Assembly: GCA_964592255.1 (NCBI GenBank)
Contig: CAZQCI010000010.1
Location: 1 to 36,267 of the forward strand
Direction: 5' to 3'
Length of the DNA: 36,267 nucleotides
DNA from: CAZQCI01 sp964592255
Lineage (GTDB): Bacteria > UBA10199 > SBBF01
Numbering within the stretch: the stretch's first letter is position 1; each line of letters starts with the position of its first letter. Both the position numbers and the translations under genes were made by a program. This document shows, in pieces, positions 15,424 to 24,000 of this stretch. Below the pieces are notes generated by a model. It searched no databases and had not been told where the DNA came from. It saw nothing but the letters and a program-made list of their open reading frames with translations.

Positions 15424-16833
15424 ATGAAAAAATATATTTTTATTCTTTTTTCTCTTATTCCGTTTCTGGCGTTGGCTCAGGAAAAAACTGATCCACCTAA
15501 CCCGGATACCATCGATCGTTTTGAAACTCTTTTTCCTATTATCAAAAACGGTCCCGATGCCCTGCAGCAAGTTTGGTTGATAGAGCAAGTCTATCAATCT
15601 TTTAAAACCGGGGATTGTCACGATCTGCGAGTATTTAACTCCAAAAACGAATCGCTCCCTTTTGTAGTGGAAAAAGTTTCTCCGCAGACGTTTAAAGAAG
15701 ACCAATGGAGCGAGACTTCTTTTTACCCTCTTTACGGACAAAATTCAGACTCTGTTCATGATTTAAAAATAGTTCCACGTCGCGATTCTACCGGACGTAT
15801 TGTGGATATCGATTCAGTTCCTCTTTCCGGAAAAGGAAAAAACACTGGTCAATTATTGGGCTATCTTTTGGATACTCATTTAGACAAACAAAAAAAACTA
15901 GGGGCACTTCGTTTTTATTGGAAGAATAACGATTCTTTTTTTATTTCTACCTTAACCATCGAAGCCAGCAACGATCTTAAATCATGGCGTTATATCACTC
16001 GTGATGGGATTTTATCCAATCTCTCTTACAAAGGCAGTGTGCTGAAACGGGATATCATCGATTTGCTGGGTATTCATGAACAATTTATTCGTATTACGTG
16101 GGGAGAAGATTTTTCAGGCTTAAGCTTAACGCGAGTATCTTCTCTGATCAGCTCTAGTGGACAAGATAAGTCTTTGGAGATGAAAAACAATTTTTCGTTT
16201 AAACCACTTTCTGGGTCGGAGGAATCTTATTTATCAGACACGGGGGGTTTTTATCCCATCAGCACTCTGGATATTCTTCTGATGCAGTCTAACACGGTGG
16301 CTTCCATTACACTCACCGTTGCCAATTCGGAAGATGGCCCTTGGCGACAAGTTTTTTCTGGGACGGTTTTTAATATTATTCAATCAGGTAAACAATTAAC
16401 CCAAGGGCCTTTACCGGTTTTTTTGTCCGGCGGGCGTTATTTTAAACTTACTGTTAACGCTAATAATCCTTCTCTAGGGATTCCCCCTGAACTGGCAATT
16501 TCGTGGAAACCTGAAAAACTTGTTTTTGTATCTCAAGGCGATCCTCCTTTTACACTTGCTGTGGGTAATAGTGACGCTAGTCCCTACGATGAAAATAACA
16601 GAAATTTGGTTAATACTGTGCGGCAGATTAATAAAAAATCCCCTCAATCCACTTCTGCTCCGGCGGAAGCAAGCATTGCTGAACCTACGAAAAAAGTTGT
16701 TGGTCCTCTTCCTAAATATAAAAAACCAATCGATAAACGGGCCTGGATTTTGTGGTCTATTCTCGGTGGCGGTGTTCTTTTATTGTCTTTGTTGGCGATG
16801 AGCTTGATGAAGGAAGTTAAACAGAAGACATAA
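15424..16833 (+). CDS. DUF3999 family protein, periplasmic with C-terminal membrane anchor
   Basis: The 469-residue product has a signal peptide (MKKYIFILFSLIPFLALAQ) and a large periplasmic part with two beta-rich repeats. These contain discoidin-like phrases (IEASNDLKSWRYITRDGILSNL, and VANSEDGPWRQVFSGTVFNI). A proline/serine linker follows, then one membrane helix near the end (AWILWSILGGGVLLLSLLAMSLM) and a short basic cytoplasmic tail. This is the DUF3999 architecture, normally about 430-470 residues. The family is found next to DUF2339 membrane proteins, and the order here keeps that link despite an inserted repeat element. Function is unknown; a shared complex in the inner membrane is a reasonable guess. 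Confidence 0.85.
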   Translation: MKKYIFILFSLIPFLALAQEKTDPPNPDTIDRFETLFPIIKNGPDALQQVWLIEQVYQSFKTGDCHDLRVFNSKNESLPFVVEKVSPQTFKEDQWSETSFYPLYGQNSDSVHDLKIVPRRDSTGRIVDIDSVPLSGKGKNTGQLLGYLLDTHLDKQKKLGALRFYWKNNDSFFISTLTIEASNDLKSWRYITRDGILSNLSYKGSVLKRDIIDLLGIHEQFIRITWGEDFSGLSLTRVSSLISSSGQDKSLEMKNNFSFKPLSGSEESYLSDTGGFYPISTLDILLMQSNTVASITLTVANSEDGPWRQVFSGTVFNIIQSGKQLTQGPLPVFLSGGRYFKLTVNANNPSLGIPPELAISWKPEKLVFVSQGDPPFTLAVGNSDASPYDENNRNLVNTVRQINKKSPQSTSAPAEASIAEPTKKVVGPLPKYKKPIDKRAWILWSILGGGVLLLSLLAMSLMKEVKQKT

Positions 16834-16848
16834 AAATTTTTTTCATGA

Positions 16849-17487
16849 TTAATGAGCCGGATCAAAATCCACCAGCTTAGCTAATGGCTTTGCTGCCTGC
16901 TTAGATCGTGTAACTGTACTAACCCCTTGTGAATTGGTGTGGGTTATTTCAACCATGTTGGTTGAAAAATTGATATCCGTTTGCGATTGAGTGCCTTCTG
17001 GAATTTTTTCGGTGACATCAGTTTCTCCAATTAAATACCAGTCATTGTTTTGATAACGGAAGCGATACGTGGTTCCCCAACGTTCGCTGCTGCCGCCATA
17101 ATTACCGATGACAATAGCGCCCCGTTCAACAGCCAATGTATTGAACGGATCTCCAAAGACACCCCCACATCCTTTGCATAAAATAATATTATTGTTAGTA
17201 ACCGCTAAATGATAACCCCCATCTGATTTTTTAAGTAAAACCAGAAGATGCCGGTTGTTTTCGGCATATTCTCCTTCTGGTGTATTTTCGTTGTCACTCC
17301 CTAAGGCTAGCAAAGCATCGTTTAAAGAGTCTTGATTCAAATCTCCCTCGGCTTGTTTTAAAACATGCCATCCTTTAGGAATGAAATCGCTCAAAGTTTT
17401 GCCATCTTTAGGAAAAGAAGGGCCGCCATCAGCCCAAGCACGAGGGGTTAACAGCAATAAAAGAAGTAATAAATAACGGTTTTTCAT
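16849..17487 (-). CDS. Secreted protein of unknown function with calcium-loop-like motif
   Basis: The 212-residue product has an unusually leucine-rich signal peptide (MKNRYLLLLLLLLTPRAWA) with a cleavage site near Ala19. The mature start contains GDLNQDSLNDALL, a D-x-N-x-D loop of the kind found in FG-GAP/dockerin-like calcium sites. Beta-rich sequence follows (LLVLLKKSDGGYHLAV, GTTYRFRYQNNDWYLIGETDV). Such 'GDLN-D-..D' secreted proteins occur as uncharacterised families in Proteobacteria and Bacteroidetes. AAAGGA precedes the ATG at a good distance. It converges with the DUF3999 gene (15-bp gap) and stands alone. Periplasmic location is likely; activity is unknown. Confidence 0.75.
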   Translation of the reverse strand: MKNRYLLLLLLLLTPRAWADGGPSFPKDGKTLSDFIPKGWHVLKQAEGDLNQDSLNDALLALGSDNENTPEGEYAENNRHLLVLLKKSDGGYHLAVTNNNIILCKGCGGVFGDPFNTLAVERGAIVIGNYGGSSERWGTTYRFRYQNNDWYLIGETDVTEKIPEGTQSQTDINFSTNMVEITHTNSQGVSTVTRSKQAAKPLAKLVDFDPAH

Positions 17488-17589
17488 TTTAATCCTTTAT
17501 CTTATAGTTAATAGATTGTCACCCTGTAGGTTTTACTAGTGCTACATTGGAATTCCGACTTAATGCCGTGAGAATGGCGACTTTGTGTT

Positions 17590-18657
17590 ATGGTTAACTT
17601 ATCTAAAAAATCATCCAGTTTTGATTTAAACGATCTAACAGACGAAGAGTTGTTAGAAAAACGCGTTTGTGAGCTTTCTGTACAAGTAAATAACACTATC
17701 TTGGAAGATTGGATCCGCTCTTTGTATGATGAATTAGCTGCAAAGCAGCTTCTGTTTCGTCCTGTATGTTATCTGGCAGATGAATGGTTTGTTCCTACGG
17801 GGGCCACCAGCATTGGTATTCCTTTTTATTTGGCCCATCCACGATTGATCCAATTAGAAAAAAAAATGATGTTGGAAGTGGAAGGGGGCACGGAAAAAGA
17901 ATTTCGCAAATTAATCCGTCATGAAGCGGGACATGCCCTTTATTATGCGTATGGACTGCAAAAGGAAAAACAATTAGTTCGTATTTTTGGACCTTCTTCC
18001 GATGAAACCCCTGCCACCTATCGTCCTAAAACTTATAGCAAAAATTTTGTGCGGCATTTGCCCAATTGGTATGCGCAATGCGATGCGGATGAAGATTTTG
18101 CCGAAACGTTTGCTGTTTGGTGTGATCCTGAATCCCGCTGGAAGGAAGTCTATGCCGGTTGGGGCGCTTTAAAAAAATTGGAATATGTGGATGCTTTGAT
18201 GAATTCGCTTCAAAACCGTGAACCGGTTTTATCTCGACCTCTTCGTGATTGTTCGGCTCATCGAATAAAAGCACGACTGAAGACCTATTACCAAAGAAGA
18301 AAAAAAGAATGTGAAGAAGATTATCCGGATTTTTACGATCCTGATTTAAAGAAAATTTTTTCCTCCGATGAGGCCTGCCAAAAAAATATGCCGGCTCATG
18401 TTTTTATGGCTCGAAATCAAAAGATCATGATCGATAAAATTGCCTTATGGACAGGAGATAAAAAATATAATATTTCCCGTCTTCTTAAAAAGTTACAGCA
18501 ACGCTGCAAAGATTTATCGCTGTATCTTTCAAAAAACGGTGAAGATACTTTTATTACGGACACCCGTGTTGCAGACACTCGTATTGATGTGGCTGCTTAT
18601 TTGACCTCGATGATTACGCATCATCAATTGACGGGACGATTCAAGCGAACAGTTTAA
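17590..18657 (+). CDS. Putative zinc metallopeptidase (HEAGH) paired with ATP-grasp ligase
   Basis: The 355-residue product has the zincin motif HEAGHAL with H111, E112 and H115 as zinc ligands and general base. Downstream CDADEDFAETFAVWC supplies an acidic third-ligand candidate. There is no signal peptide or membrane segment, so it should act in the cytoplasm. C-terminal sequence is rich in Lys/Arg and helical. It resembles 'putative zinc-binding metallopeptidase' entries of unknown substrate. The gene ends 11 bases before an ATP-grasp ligase gene and shares its terminator, so the two proteins probably work in the same pathway: one makes and the other cuts or matures an amide bond. The substrate is not visible here. 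Confidence 0.78.
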   Translation: MVNLSKKSSSFDLNDLTDEELLEKRVCELSVQVNNTILEDWIRSLYDELAAKQLLFRPVCYLADEWFVPTGATSIGIPFYLAHPRLIQLEKKMMLEVEGGTEKEFRKLIRHEAGHALYYAYGLQKEKQLVRIFGPSSDETPATYRPKTYSKNFVRHLPNWYAQCDADEDFAETFAVWCDPESRWKEVYAGWGALKKLEYVDALMNSLQNREPVLSRPLRDCSAHRIKARLKTYYQRRKKECEEDYPDFYDPDLKKIFSSDEACQKNMPAHVFMARNQKIMIDKIALWTGDKKYNISRLLKKLQQRCKDLSLYLSKNGEDTFITDTRVADTRIDVAAYLTSMITHHQLTGRFKRTV

Positions 18658-18668
18658 AGAAAGCGAAC

Positions 18669-19706
18669 ATGTCCAAGACTCTTAAAACCCTTGTCGTGTT
18701 TGATTCTGCCGGCACACCTCCAGAAAATCAAGATTACACTCACGAATTACAAACTCCTGATTGGCAGGCAGAACGCAATGTTTTAGACAGCCTTAAACAT
18801 CTGGGGCATCAGGTTTCTCATTTGGGTATTTATGATGACGTCCGGATTTTATTCGACAAAATAACAAAAGAAAAACCCGACATCATTTTTAATCTGGCGG
18901 ACCATTTCATGAATGAGTCAGCTTTTGATAAGCATTTAGCAGGGATTTACGAGCTTTTGCGGATTCCTTATACGGGAAGCCCACCTTCGGCACTGTTACT
19001 GGCAAAAAACAAGGGGCTGACTAAAACTATTCTTTCTTTTCATGGTATTGATACCCCTAAATTCCAAGTTTTTACCCGAGACCGAAAAATACCGAAAACG
19101 CTACATCTTAACACCCTGAACTATCCTCTGATAGTCAAAGCCCTGCGGGAAGAGGCTTCTTACGGCATATCGCAAAAATCATTGGTCACTAACAATGGGG
19201 ATCTTCTAAAACGAATTGATTATGTCCACAATGTTATGAAGCAGGACGCCATTGTGGAGGAATTTGTGGAAGGCAGGGAATTGTACGTAAGTCTTTTAGG
19301 TAACAAAGACCCGATAGTGTTTCCCTTGCGTGAAATGATTTTTTCCAATTCTCCAGAAGGGGAAGCCCATTTTGCTACGTACAAAGCCAAGTGGGATGAA
19401 GACTACCGTAAACGTTGGGGTATTGAAAATATTTTTGCCAGTTTGCCTTCCGATGTTGTGGCGCGGATTGAACAGATGGCCAAGAAAGTCTGTGAAATTT
19501 TATATCTTCGTGGTTATGCACGTCTTGATTTAAGACTAGCTCCTGACAAGAGAATTTTTGTCATAGAAGCTAACGCCAACCCTCATATTGCCAAGGATGA
19601 AGACTTTGCTCTTTCCGCCAAAAAAGGGGGGTTAGGGTATGATCAGCTGATCCAAAAAATTATTGAACTTGGTTTTGAAGAACACAAAAAATTTTTTGGG
19701 GAATGA
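18669..19706 (+). CDS. ATP-grasp ligase of the D-Ala-D-Ala ligase type
   Basis: The 345-residue product has the D-alanine-D-alanine ligase fold. The N-terminal domain contains IIFNLADHFMNESAFDKHLAGIYELLRIPYTGSPPSALLLAKNKGLTK, like the 'N-lhG...E.g.iqg.le...ipYtGs...as...mdK' of Ddl. The ATP-grasp core holds PLIVKALREEASYGI and VEEFVEGRELYVSLLG, and the metal/phosphate motif reads ARLDLRLAPDKRIFVIEANANPH. True Ddl ends with EVNTLPG; EANANPH shows this is a paralogue, not the housekeeping cell-wall enzyme. The partner metallopeptidase upstream supports a dedicated peptide or amino-acid-amide pathway. A strong terminator follows one base after the stop. Confidence 0.86.
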   Translation: MSKTLKTLVVFDSAGTPPENQDYTHELQTPDWQAERNVLDSLKHLGHQVSHLGIYDDVRILFDKITKEKPDIIFNLADHFMNESAFDKHLAGIYELLRIPYTGSPPSALLLAKNKGLTKTILSFHGIDTPKFQVFTRDRKIPKTLHLNTLNYPLIVKALREEASYGISQKSLVTNNGDLLKRIDYVHNVMKQDAIVEEFVEGRELYVSLLGNKDPIVFPLREMIFSNSPEGEAHFATYKAKWDEDYRKRWGIENIFASLPSDVVARIEQMAKKVCEILYLRGYARLDLRLAPDKRIFVIEANANPHIAKDEDFALSAKKGGLGYDQLIQKIIELGFEEHKKFFGE

Positions 19707-19741
19707 AAAACCCCCTGCTTTTAAAGCAGGGGGTTTTTTTT
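19706..19741. terminator. Strong bidirectional intrinsic terminator
   Basis: AAAAACCCCCTGCTT pairs with AAGCAGGGGGTTTTT around a minimal loop, with eight T on the plus strand and five A before the stem acting as the T-run for the minus strand. It separates the convergent ATP-grasp gene and the MopE-type gene at 19763. Confidence 0.93.
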
Positions 19742-19762
19742 AAGAGAGAGAGACGCTATCAA

Positions 19763-21637
19763 CTATTCAGTTGTTGGTAAACCAGTGATGGTGTCGGTTT
19801 GAGATAGTGATTCGGCCCCTGTTGATTTATTCCAATCTTCGCTTCCTGTAGTAGTTTTACAGACGGTATCATCTTTGCAGGCTAAGAACTTAAAAGACAT
19901 ATCTTCAAGAGCAAATTCTACTTCGGGTTGAATTCCGCAGGCATCGGTATAAGCTATACTATAGGAATTAATATCAACAGCACCTACACTTCCATCTGTG
20001 GATGCGGCCCATTCATAATCATTGGAATAAGCACTGATTTTATGAAATTGTTGGGCTAATGCAGCATCCCGGTTGTCTCCACCCCATGTTGTAAGTGCTA
20101 AGAAAGTGTTGTTCTTGTTTTTAGGCAAGATTTTTTTGCTGCTTTCTAGGTTTTCAGTAGTTGTATTACGGTAAAGATTTTGATCGGTTAGTTTACCCCA
20201 ACTTCCCGAGTTGCTGATGGAGCTTGATGTCACTTTGTCTGAATCATAGACCACGATGGTATAGCGGAGCCAAATTTTATATTTTTTGTCTGTAGCTCCG
20301 TTGATATTAGTGGTGAACTTGGCCGTCACGCTATCATCCCCATCACCGATGGCACTTTCGGATAAATTAGCCGATAGGTACAAATCTCCTAGATATTCGT
20401 TTGATGCCCCGTCTTGATCCAAGGTAAAACCCCTTAGAACAATCGCAACGTGTTTATCACCGGTTTTGAGGAAGTTCTCATCGATATCGCCTTTACCGGA
20501 TAAGTTGATAGTATCAGAAAACCCACATTTTCCGGATTCATCGTAAGAATCATTATCATCCGCATCACAGGTTTCTTCGAGAATCCCGTTGTAAGTACGC
20601 ATATAATTTCTGTTATAGGCAATGGTTGTCCAATGCCCTTGATATTTAAAGGCGTAGTCATCTGTATCATGGTCTAAGTTGGAGTTAAGAGAAAATTTCA
20701 TGGTGGCTTTTGAATCTGAAACGGAGGAGTCAAAATTGGTTACATAAGATTTAATGATATCGTAGCCCATATTATCGGTAAAACTCATATCACAACTTGT
20801 ATCCCATTCCCAAGAAGCGCCATTCCAGATGGTGAGCATACCCCAATCGATTGTTGGGGTTTCTTCTTCAGCTTCTGGCTCTCTTGTGGTGCCTGACACT
20901 CCTCCTAAACTCCCGGATGGAAGAATGGTTGCGTCGCTGCAATCGGAATTAAATCCAGAAAAACTTCCGGTACTAGGACCATGTCTGCCCATCGTGAAAC
21001 GACGAGGATGAACTGAAGCATTACTATCATTGCAATCCGTATTGTCAGACACATAACCTTCAGGCTGACTGCAAGACGTTGTACTTGTGTTGGGATCACC
21101 ATAGCTATCTTCATCAGTGTCTGCATAATAGGTAGTTCCATTCGTGACGGTTCCTGAATCATCCGTGTCGGTATCACCATCACAATCGTTATCTAGCCCA
21201 TCAGTACAGTTTTCGGTAGCTGCCGGATTAACAGCGGAATTGGTGTCGTCACAGTCGTCTTGACTTTCGCTATAACCGTCCCCGTCGTCATCTGTGTCAG
21301 CAGTTGGTTCCACTGTTGTGTTACCGCTGGCATCTCCATCTGTACCACTACAGTCTTGATCGACACCATCGGCAGTAGTATCAGTGCTAACACCCGGATT
21401 AATATCAGCATCCGTATCATCACAATCACCAACAGTGGCTACGTAAGTAGTGCCGCCATTATCAGTGCTTGTTTTAAGGTCTGCTTGAAAAAATGTTTTG
21501 GAAGATGTTGAAACACCGTAACCATCTCCATCCACATCTTTATAAAGCGTTGTTGAAGCGCCAATGCCAGAGTTGGAGCAAGCATTCCAAATGAATAAGG
21601 AAAAAACTAAAGTGGTTAGGGGTAAATAATTTTTCAT
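19763..21637 (-). CDS. MopE-type surface (lipo)protein with Asp-rich metal-binding repeats
   Basis: The 624-residue product has a hydrophobic leader ending in Cys (VFSLFIWNACSNS), probably a weak lipobox. Residues about 35-215 carry three copies of the 'putative metal-binding motif' found in MopE and thrombospondin type-3-like proteins: DVDGDGYG...DCDDTDADINPG...DQDCSG, then DDDGDGYSESQDDCDDTNSAVNP...DGLDNDCDGDTD, then DTDEDSYGD...DCNDSNASVHP. Calcium or copper binding is known for such motifs. The remaining 400 residues are beta-rich and unique. AAGGAG, inside the end of the preceding gene, precedes the ATG, and the two genes overlap by four bases. It is probably exposed on the cell surface; function is unknown. 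Confidence 0.84.
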   Translation of the reverse strand: MKNYLPLTTLVFSLFIWNACSNSGIGASTTLYKDVDGDGYGVSTSSKTFFQADLKTSTDNGGTTYVATVGDCDDTDADINPGVSTDTTADGVDQDCSGTDGDASGNTTVEPTADTDDDGDGYSESQDDCDDTNSAVNPAATENCTDGLDNDCDGDTDTDDSGTVTNGTTYYADTDEDSYGDPNTSTTSCSQPEGYVSDNTDCNDSNASVHPRRFTMGRHGPSTGSFSGFNSDCSDATILPSGSLGGVSGTTREPEAEEETPTIDWGMLTIWNGASWEWDTSCDMSFTDNMGYDIIKSYVTNFDSSVSDSKATMKFSLNSNLDHDTDDYAFKYQGHWTTIAYNRNYMRTYNGILEETCDADDNDSYDESGKCGFSDTINLSGKGDIDENFLKTGDKHVAIVLRGFTLDQDGASNEYLGDLYLSANLSESAIGDGDDSVTAKFTTNINGATDKKYKIWLRYTIVVYDSDKVTSSSISNSGSWGKLTDQNLYRNTTTENLESSKKILPKNKNNTFLALTTWGGDNRDAALAQQFHKISAYSNDYEWAASTDGSVGAVDINSYSIAYTDACGIQPEVEFALEDMSFKFLACKDDTVCKTTTGSEDWNKSTGAESLSQTDTITGLPTTE

Positions 21638-22494
21638 AAATTCTCCTTAGAAACTTTCGTCAAATTATGATGGAAATGACGATGTATTAGAAAACAAAAA
21701 AACGTTATTAAAGAAGTGAGTAAAAAAGAAAAAACATTTATAGATTTTAAATGGTGAGATTGTAGGGAACAGCCTCCCCCTTCGAAATTAATGCCACCAT
21801 TTGTTGTACTAGCTCCAGCTCCTTCTTCGGCGCTAGGTTCTGTTTTAACGGTTAAAATCATTTCATCGCTGTCAATTCCGCCATTGCCATCCATAACGTA
21901 GAGTTTAAAGGTGTAAGTACCATCACTCGATGGCGCTTTAAGCGTGGTTGTTTCTTCTAAAGGAGTTGCTAACTCCGTGGCGCTTGTGCTGGTTTCTTGC
22001 CAAGAATAGGTAAGTGTTTCGTCATCGGGATCGTAGCTTCCAGAGCCATCTAAAGTAACTGTTTCTCCCGGACTGACAGTTTGGTCCTCGCCGGCGTCTG
22101 CCTGTGGACTTTGATTTTTTAATTGAGGGAGGTCTCTTTCTCTTCTTACTTCTGAGTTGATTTCTTTTGCATCAGATAAAGTAGAGGGTTTGTTTGACAA
22201 ATCAAAATGAATCCGTGCACAAACTAAAAGCTCATCAATATTTCCATCACAATCATTATCTACATCATCACATACTTCTTGGCTGTCTGGATTAATATCA
22301 GCCTCTGTATCGTCACAATCTTGTCCGCCACAATCACTGGCAAAAAAGCCATCCCCATCTTCATCACAAGATCCTAAAGAAGATTTTTTGATTTCCTCTA
22401 TAGGTTTTGGATAGGCTTGAATATGACTAGCCACACTTCCTAAAAACAGGGTCGTGAAGGTTATTATCCCTAAAATGAGTAAAGGTCGCTTCAT
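21634..22494 (-). CDS. Surface protein: MopE motif, PKD-like domain and C-terminal Cys/transmembrane sorting-like tail
   Basis: The 286-residue product starts MKRPLLILGIITFTTLFLG, a signal peptide. A longer frame begins at TTG 22527 but adds an odd extra hydrophobic piece, so I use the first ATG. The mature protein has one MopE metal-binding unit (DEDGDGFFASDCGGQDCDDTEADINP...CDDVDNDCDGNIDE). A PKD/K319-like immunoglobulin domain follows (ADAGEDQTVSPGETVTLDGSGSYDPDDETLTYSW). The C-terminus has a Gly-rich GGGCSL box, a hydrophobic helix (VFSFLLTSLITFFCFLI) and a His/Lys/Arg-rich end. That tail resembles the Cys-containing sorting signals of MYXO-CTERM or Synergist-CTERM proteins. Its stop overlaps the next MopE-type start. 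Confidence 0.84.
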   Translation of the reverse strand: MKRPLLILGIITFTTLFLGSVASHIQAYPKPIEEIKKSSLGSCDEDGDGFFASDCGGQDCDDTEADINPDSQEVCDDVDNDCDGNIDELLVCARIHFDLSNKPSTLSDAKEINSEVRRERDLPQLKNQSPQADAGEDQTVSPGETVTLDGSGSYDPDDETLTYSWQETSTSATELATPLEETTTLKAPSSDGTYTFKLYVMDGNGGIDSDEMILTVKTEPSAEEGAGASTTNGGINFEGGGCSLQSHHLKSINVFSFLLTSLITFFCFLIHRHFHHNLTKVSKENL

Positions 22495-22718
22495 AGCCAA
22501 TAGGGTTAAGAGCAATTTCAGTGCCAAGACGAAGGCAATCGAAAATAGTAAATAAGTATTTGATAATATTATATTAATTTTTATTGCTCTCTAATCCTGT
22601 ATTATTTTTTGTTAGGTTTAAGCCTTATTTTTATCATTATGATATAAACTGACAGAATCCCTCTATTCTCATTTTAAGAATTCTTGCCTTTTAAACAGGG
22701 GTGTGTGAAAAACTGGCT

Positions 22719-23927
22719 ATGTCTCCAACTGAACAACCGGAAAGCCTGAATATTAAGATGAACCGCAAGGGTTTTGGACTTAAAGAAGCGATTCTTAAAG
22801 ACCTTCATGCCCATTATCATAGTGAAATTATTCAACAAATTAAAGAAGCTGGCTATACTAAGGTGTTTGGAGACTTAACTGTTCATTTAGCGCGTGAGTT
22901 TGGCTTTTGTTATGGTGTGGATCGCGCTGTGGAATTAGCTTACGAAACGCGTAGCCGCTTTCCTGATAAACATATCTACCTCACTACAGAAATTATCCAT
23001 AATCCGGGGGTTAATTCTAATTTGCAGGCCATGGGGGTTAAATTTCTTTCAGGCCCTTATCAGGATGCTCATTTTAAAGATGTGAAACCTCAAGACGTTG
23101 TGATTGTCCCGGCGTTTGGCACAACGGTTTCTCTTCTTAAAGAACTTGTTTCTAAAAAATGTGAGTTGGTCGACACTATTTGTGCCTCCGTTATTGTTGT
23201 TTGGAAGCGAGTTGAAAAATATGCACAGGAAGGTTTTACCGTTTTAGTGCATGGAAAGTATTATCACGAAGAAACCCAAGCAACGACTTCCCGCGTGGAT
23301 GAATTTCAAAAAGGACGTTATCTCGTAGTGTTTGACGAAGAAGAAGCCCAATATGTTTGTGATTACATTACTCAAGGTGGAGATAAAAAAGCGTTTATTG
23401 AAAAATTTTCCAAAATGATGTCGCCGGATTTTGATCCAGAAACAGATTTGCAAAAAATCGGATTAGCTAATCAAACAACCATGCTTTCATCGGAATCCCT
23501 TAAAATTGCCGGGATGATTAAACGTGCGTTAATTACTCGTTATGGGCAGGAAAATTTGCAGCAGCATTTTCGTTCCTTTGACACCATTTGTAATGCCACC
23601 CAAGAACGACAAGATGCCATTATAGCGATGAAAGATAAAAATCCCGATCTCCTTATTGTTATTGGGGGTTACAATAGTTCCAACACAAATCATCTTTGTG
23701 AGTTGGCGGAAACAATTGCCCCCACCTACCATATCGATCGTGCCGATTGTGTTCTTTCGGCTGAGCTTATTCGCCACAAGCCATTTGGAAAAAAAGAAGA
23801 GGTAGAAACTAAAAACTGGCTTAAGTCAGGTCCTGTTTCCATTGGCATTACAGCGGGGGCTTCTACCCCTAATCAAGTTATTGGTGAAACCCTTGAAAGA
23901 GTGTTGAAGTTTAGAAGCGTAAAATAA
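22719..23927 (+). CDS. ispH: 4-hydroxy-3-methylbut-2-enyl diphosphate reductase IspH (LytB), long cyanobacterial/plant-type
   Basis: IspH is a [4Fe-4S] enzyme making IPP and DMAPP in the last step of the MEP isoprenoid pathway. The product has the cluster cysteines in FGFCYGVDRAV, VDTICASVIVVW and DTICNATQERQDA, the HNPGVN motif, HGKYYHEE, NQTTML and the closing ITAGASTPNQVI. At about 400 residues with an N-terminal NRKGFG-like extension and GGDKKAFIEKF insert, it belongs to the long form seen in cyanobacteria and plastids rather than the ~310-residue proteobacterial form. GTG at 22701 is an alternative start adding six residues; ATG 22719 is preferred, though neither has an ideal ribosome site. 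It is divergent from the MopE-type pair. Confidence 0.95.
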   Translation: MSPTEQPESLNIKMNRKGFGLKEAILKDLHAHYHSEIIQQIKEAGYTKVFGDLTVHLAREFGFCYGVDRAVELAYETRSRFPDKHIYLTTEIIHNPGVNSNLQAMGVKFLSGPYQDAHFKDVKPQDVVIVPAFGTTVSLLKELVSKKCELVDTICASVIVVWKRVEKYAQEGFTVLVHGKYYHEETQATTSRVDEFQKGRYLVVFDEEEAQYVCDYITQGGDKKAFIEKFSKMMSPDFDPETDLQKIGLANQTTMLSSESLKIAGMIKRALITRYGQENLQQHFRSFDTICNATQERQDAIIAMKDKNPDLLIVIGGYNSSNTNHLCELAETIAPTYHIDRADCVLSAELIRHKPFGKKEEVETKNWLKSGPVSIGITAGASTPNQVIGETLERVLKFRSVK

Positions 23928-24000
23928 TTAATTGGCACAATCCGGTAATTTGCGTAAAATCTGTCATCTATCGGCGTAAGCCGCAAATAAGGAGAAAATT

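Noticed and set aside
18669..19706. Housekeeping D-Ala-D-Ala ligase (Ddl)
   Set aside because: The closing motif is EANANPH instead of EVNTLPG, and the neighbour is a metallopeptidase, not a mur gene.
20905..21511. Overlapping frames in other registers of the MopE-type gene (Met/Ile/Val/Thr-rich)
   Set aside because: They arise from the repetitive GAT/GAC codons of the Asp-rich repeats.
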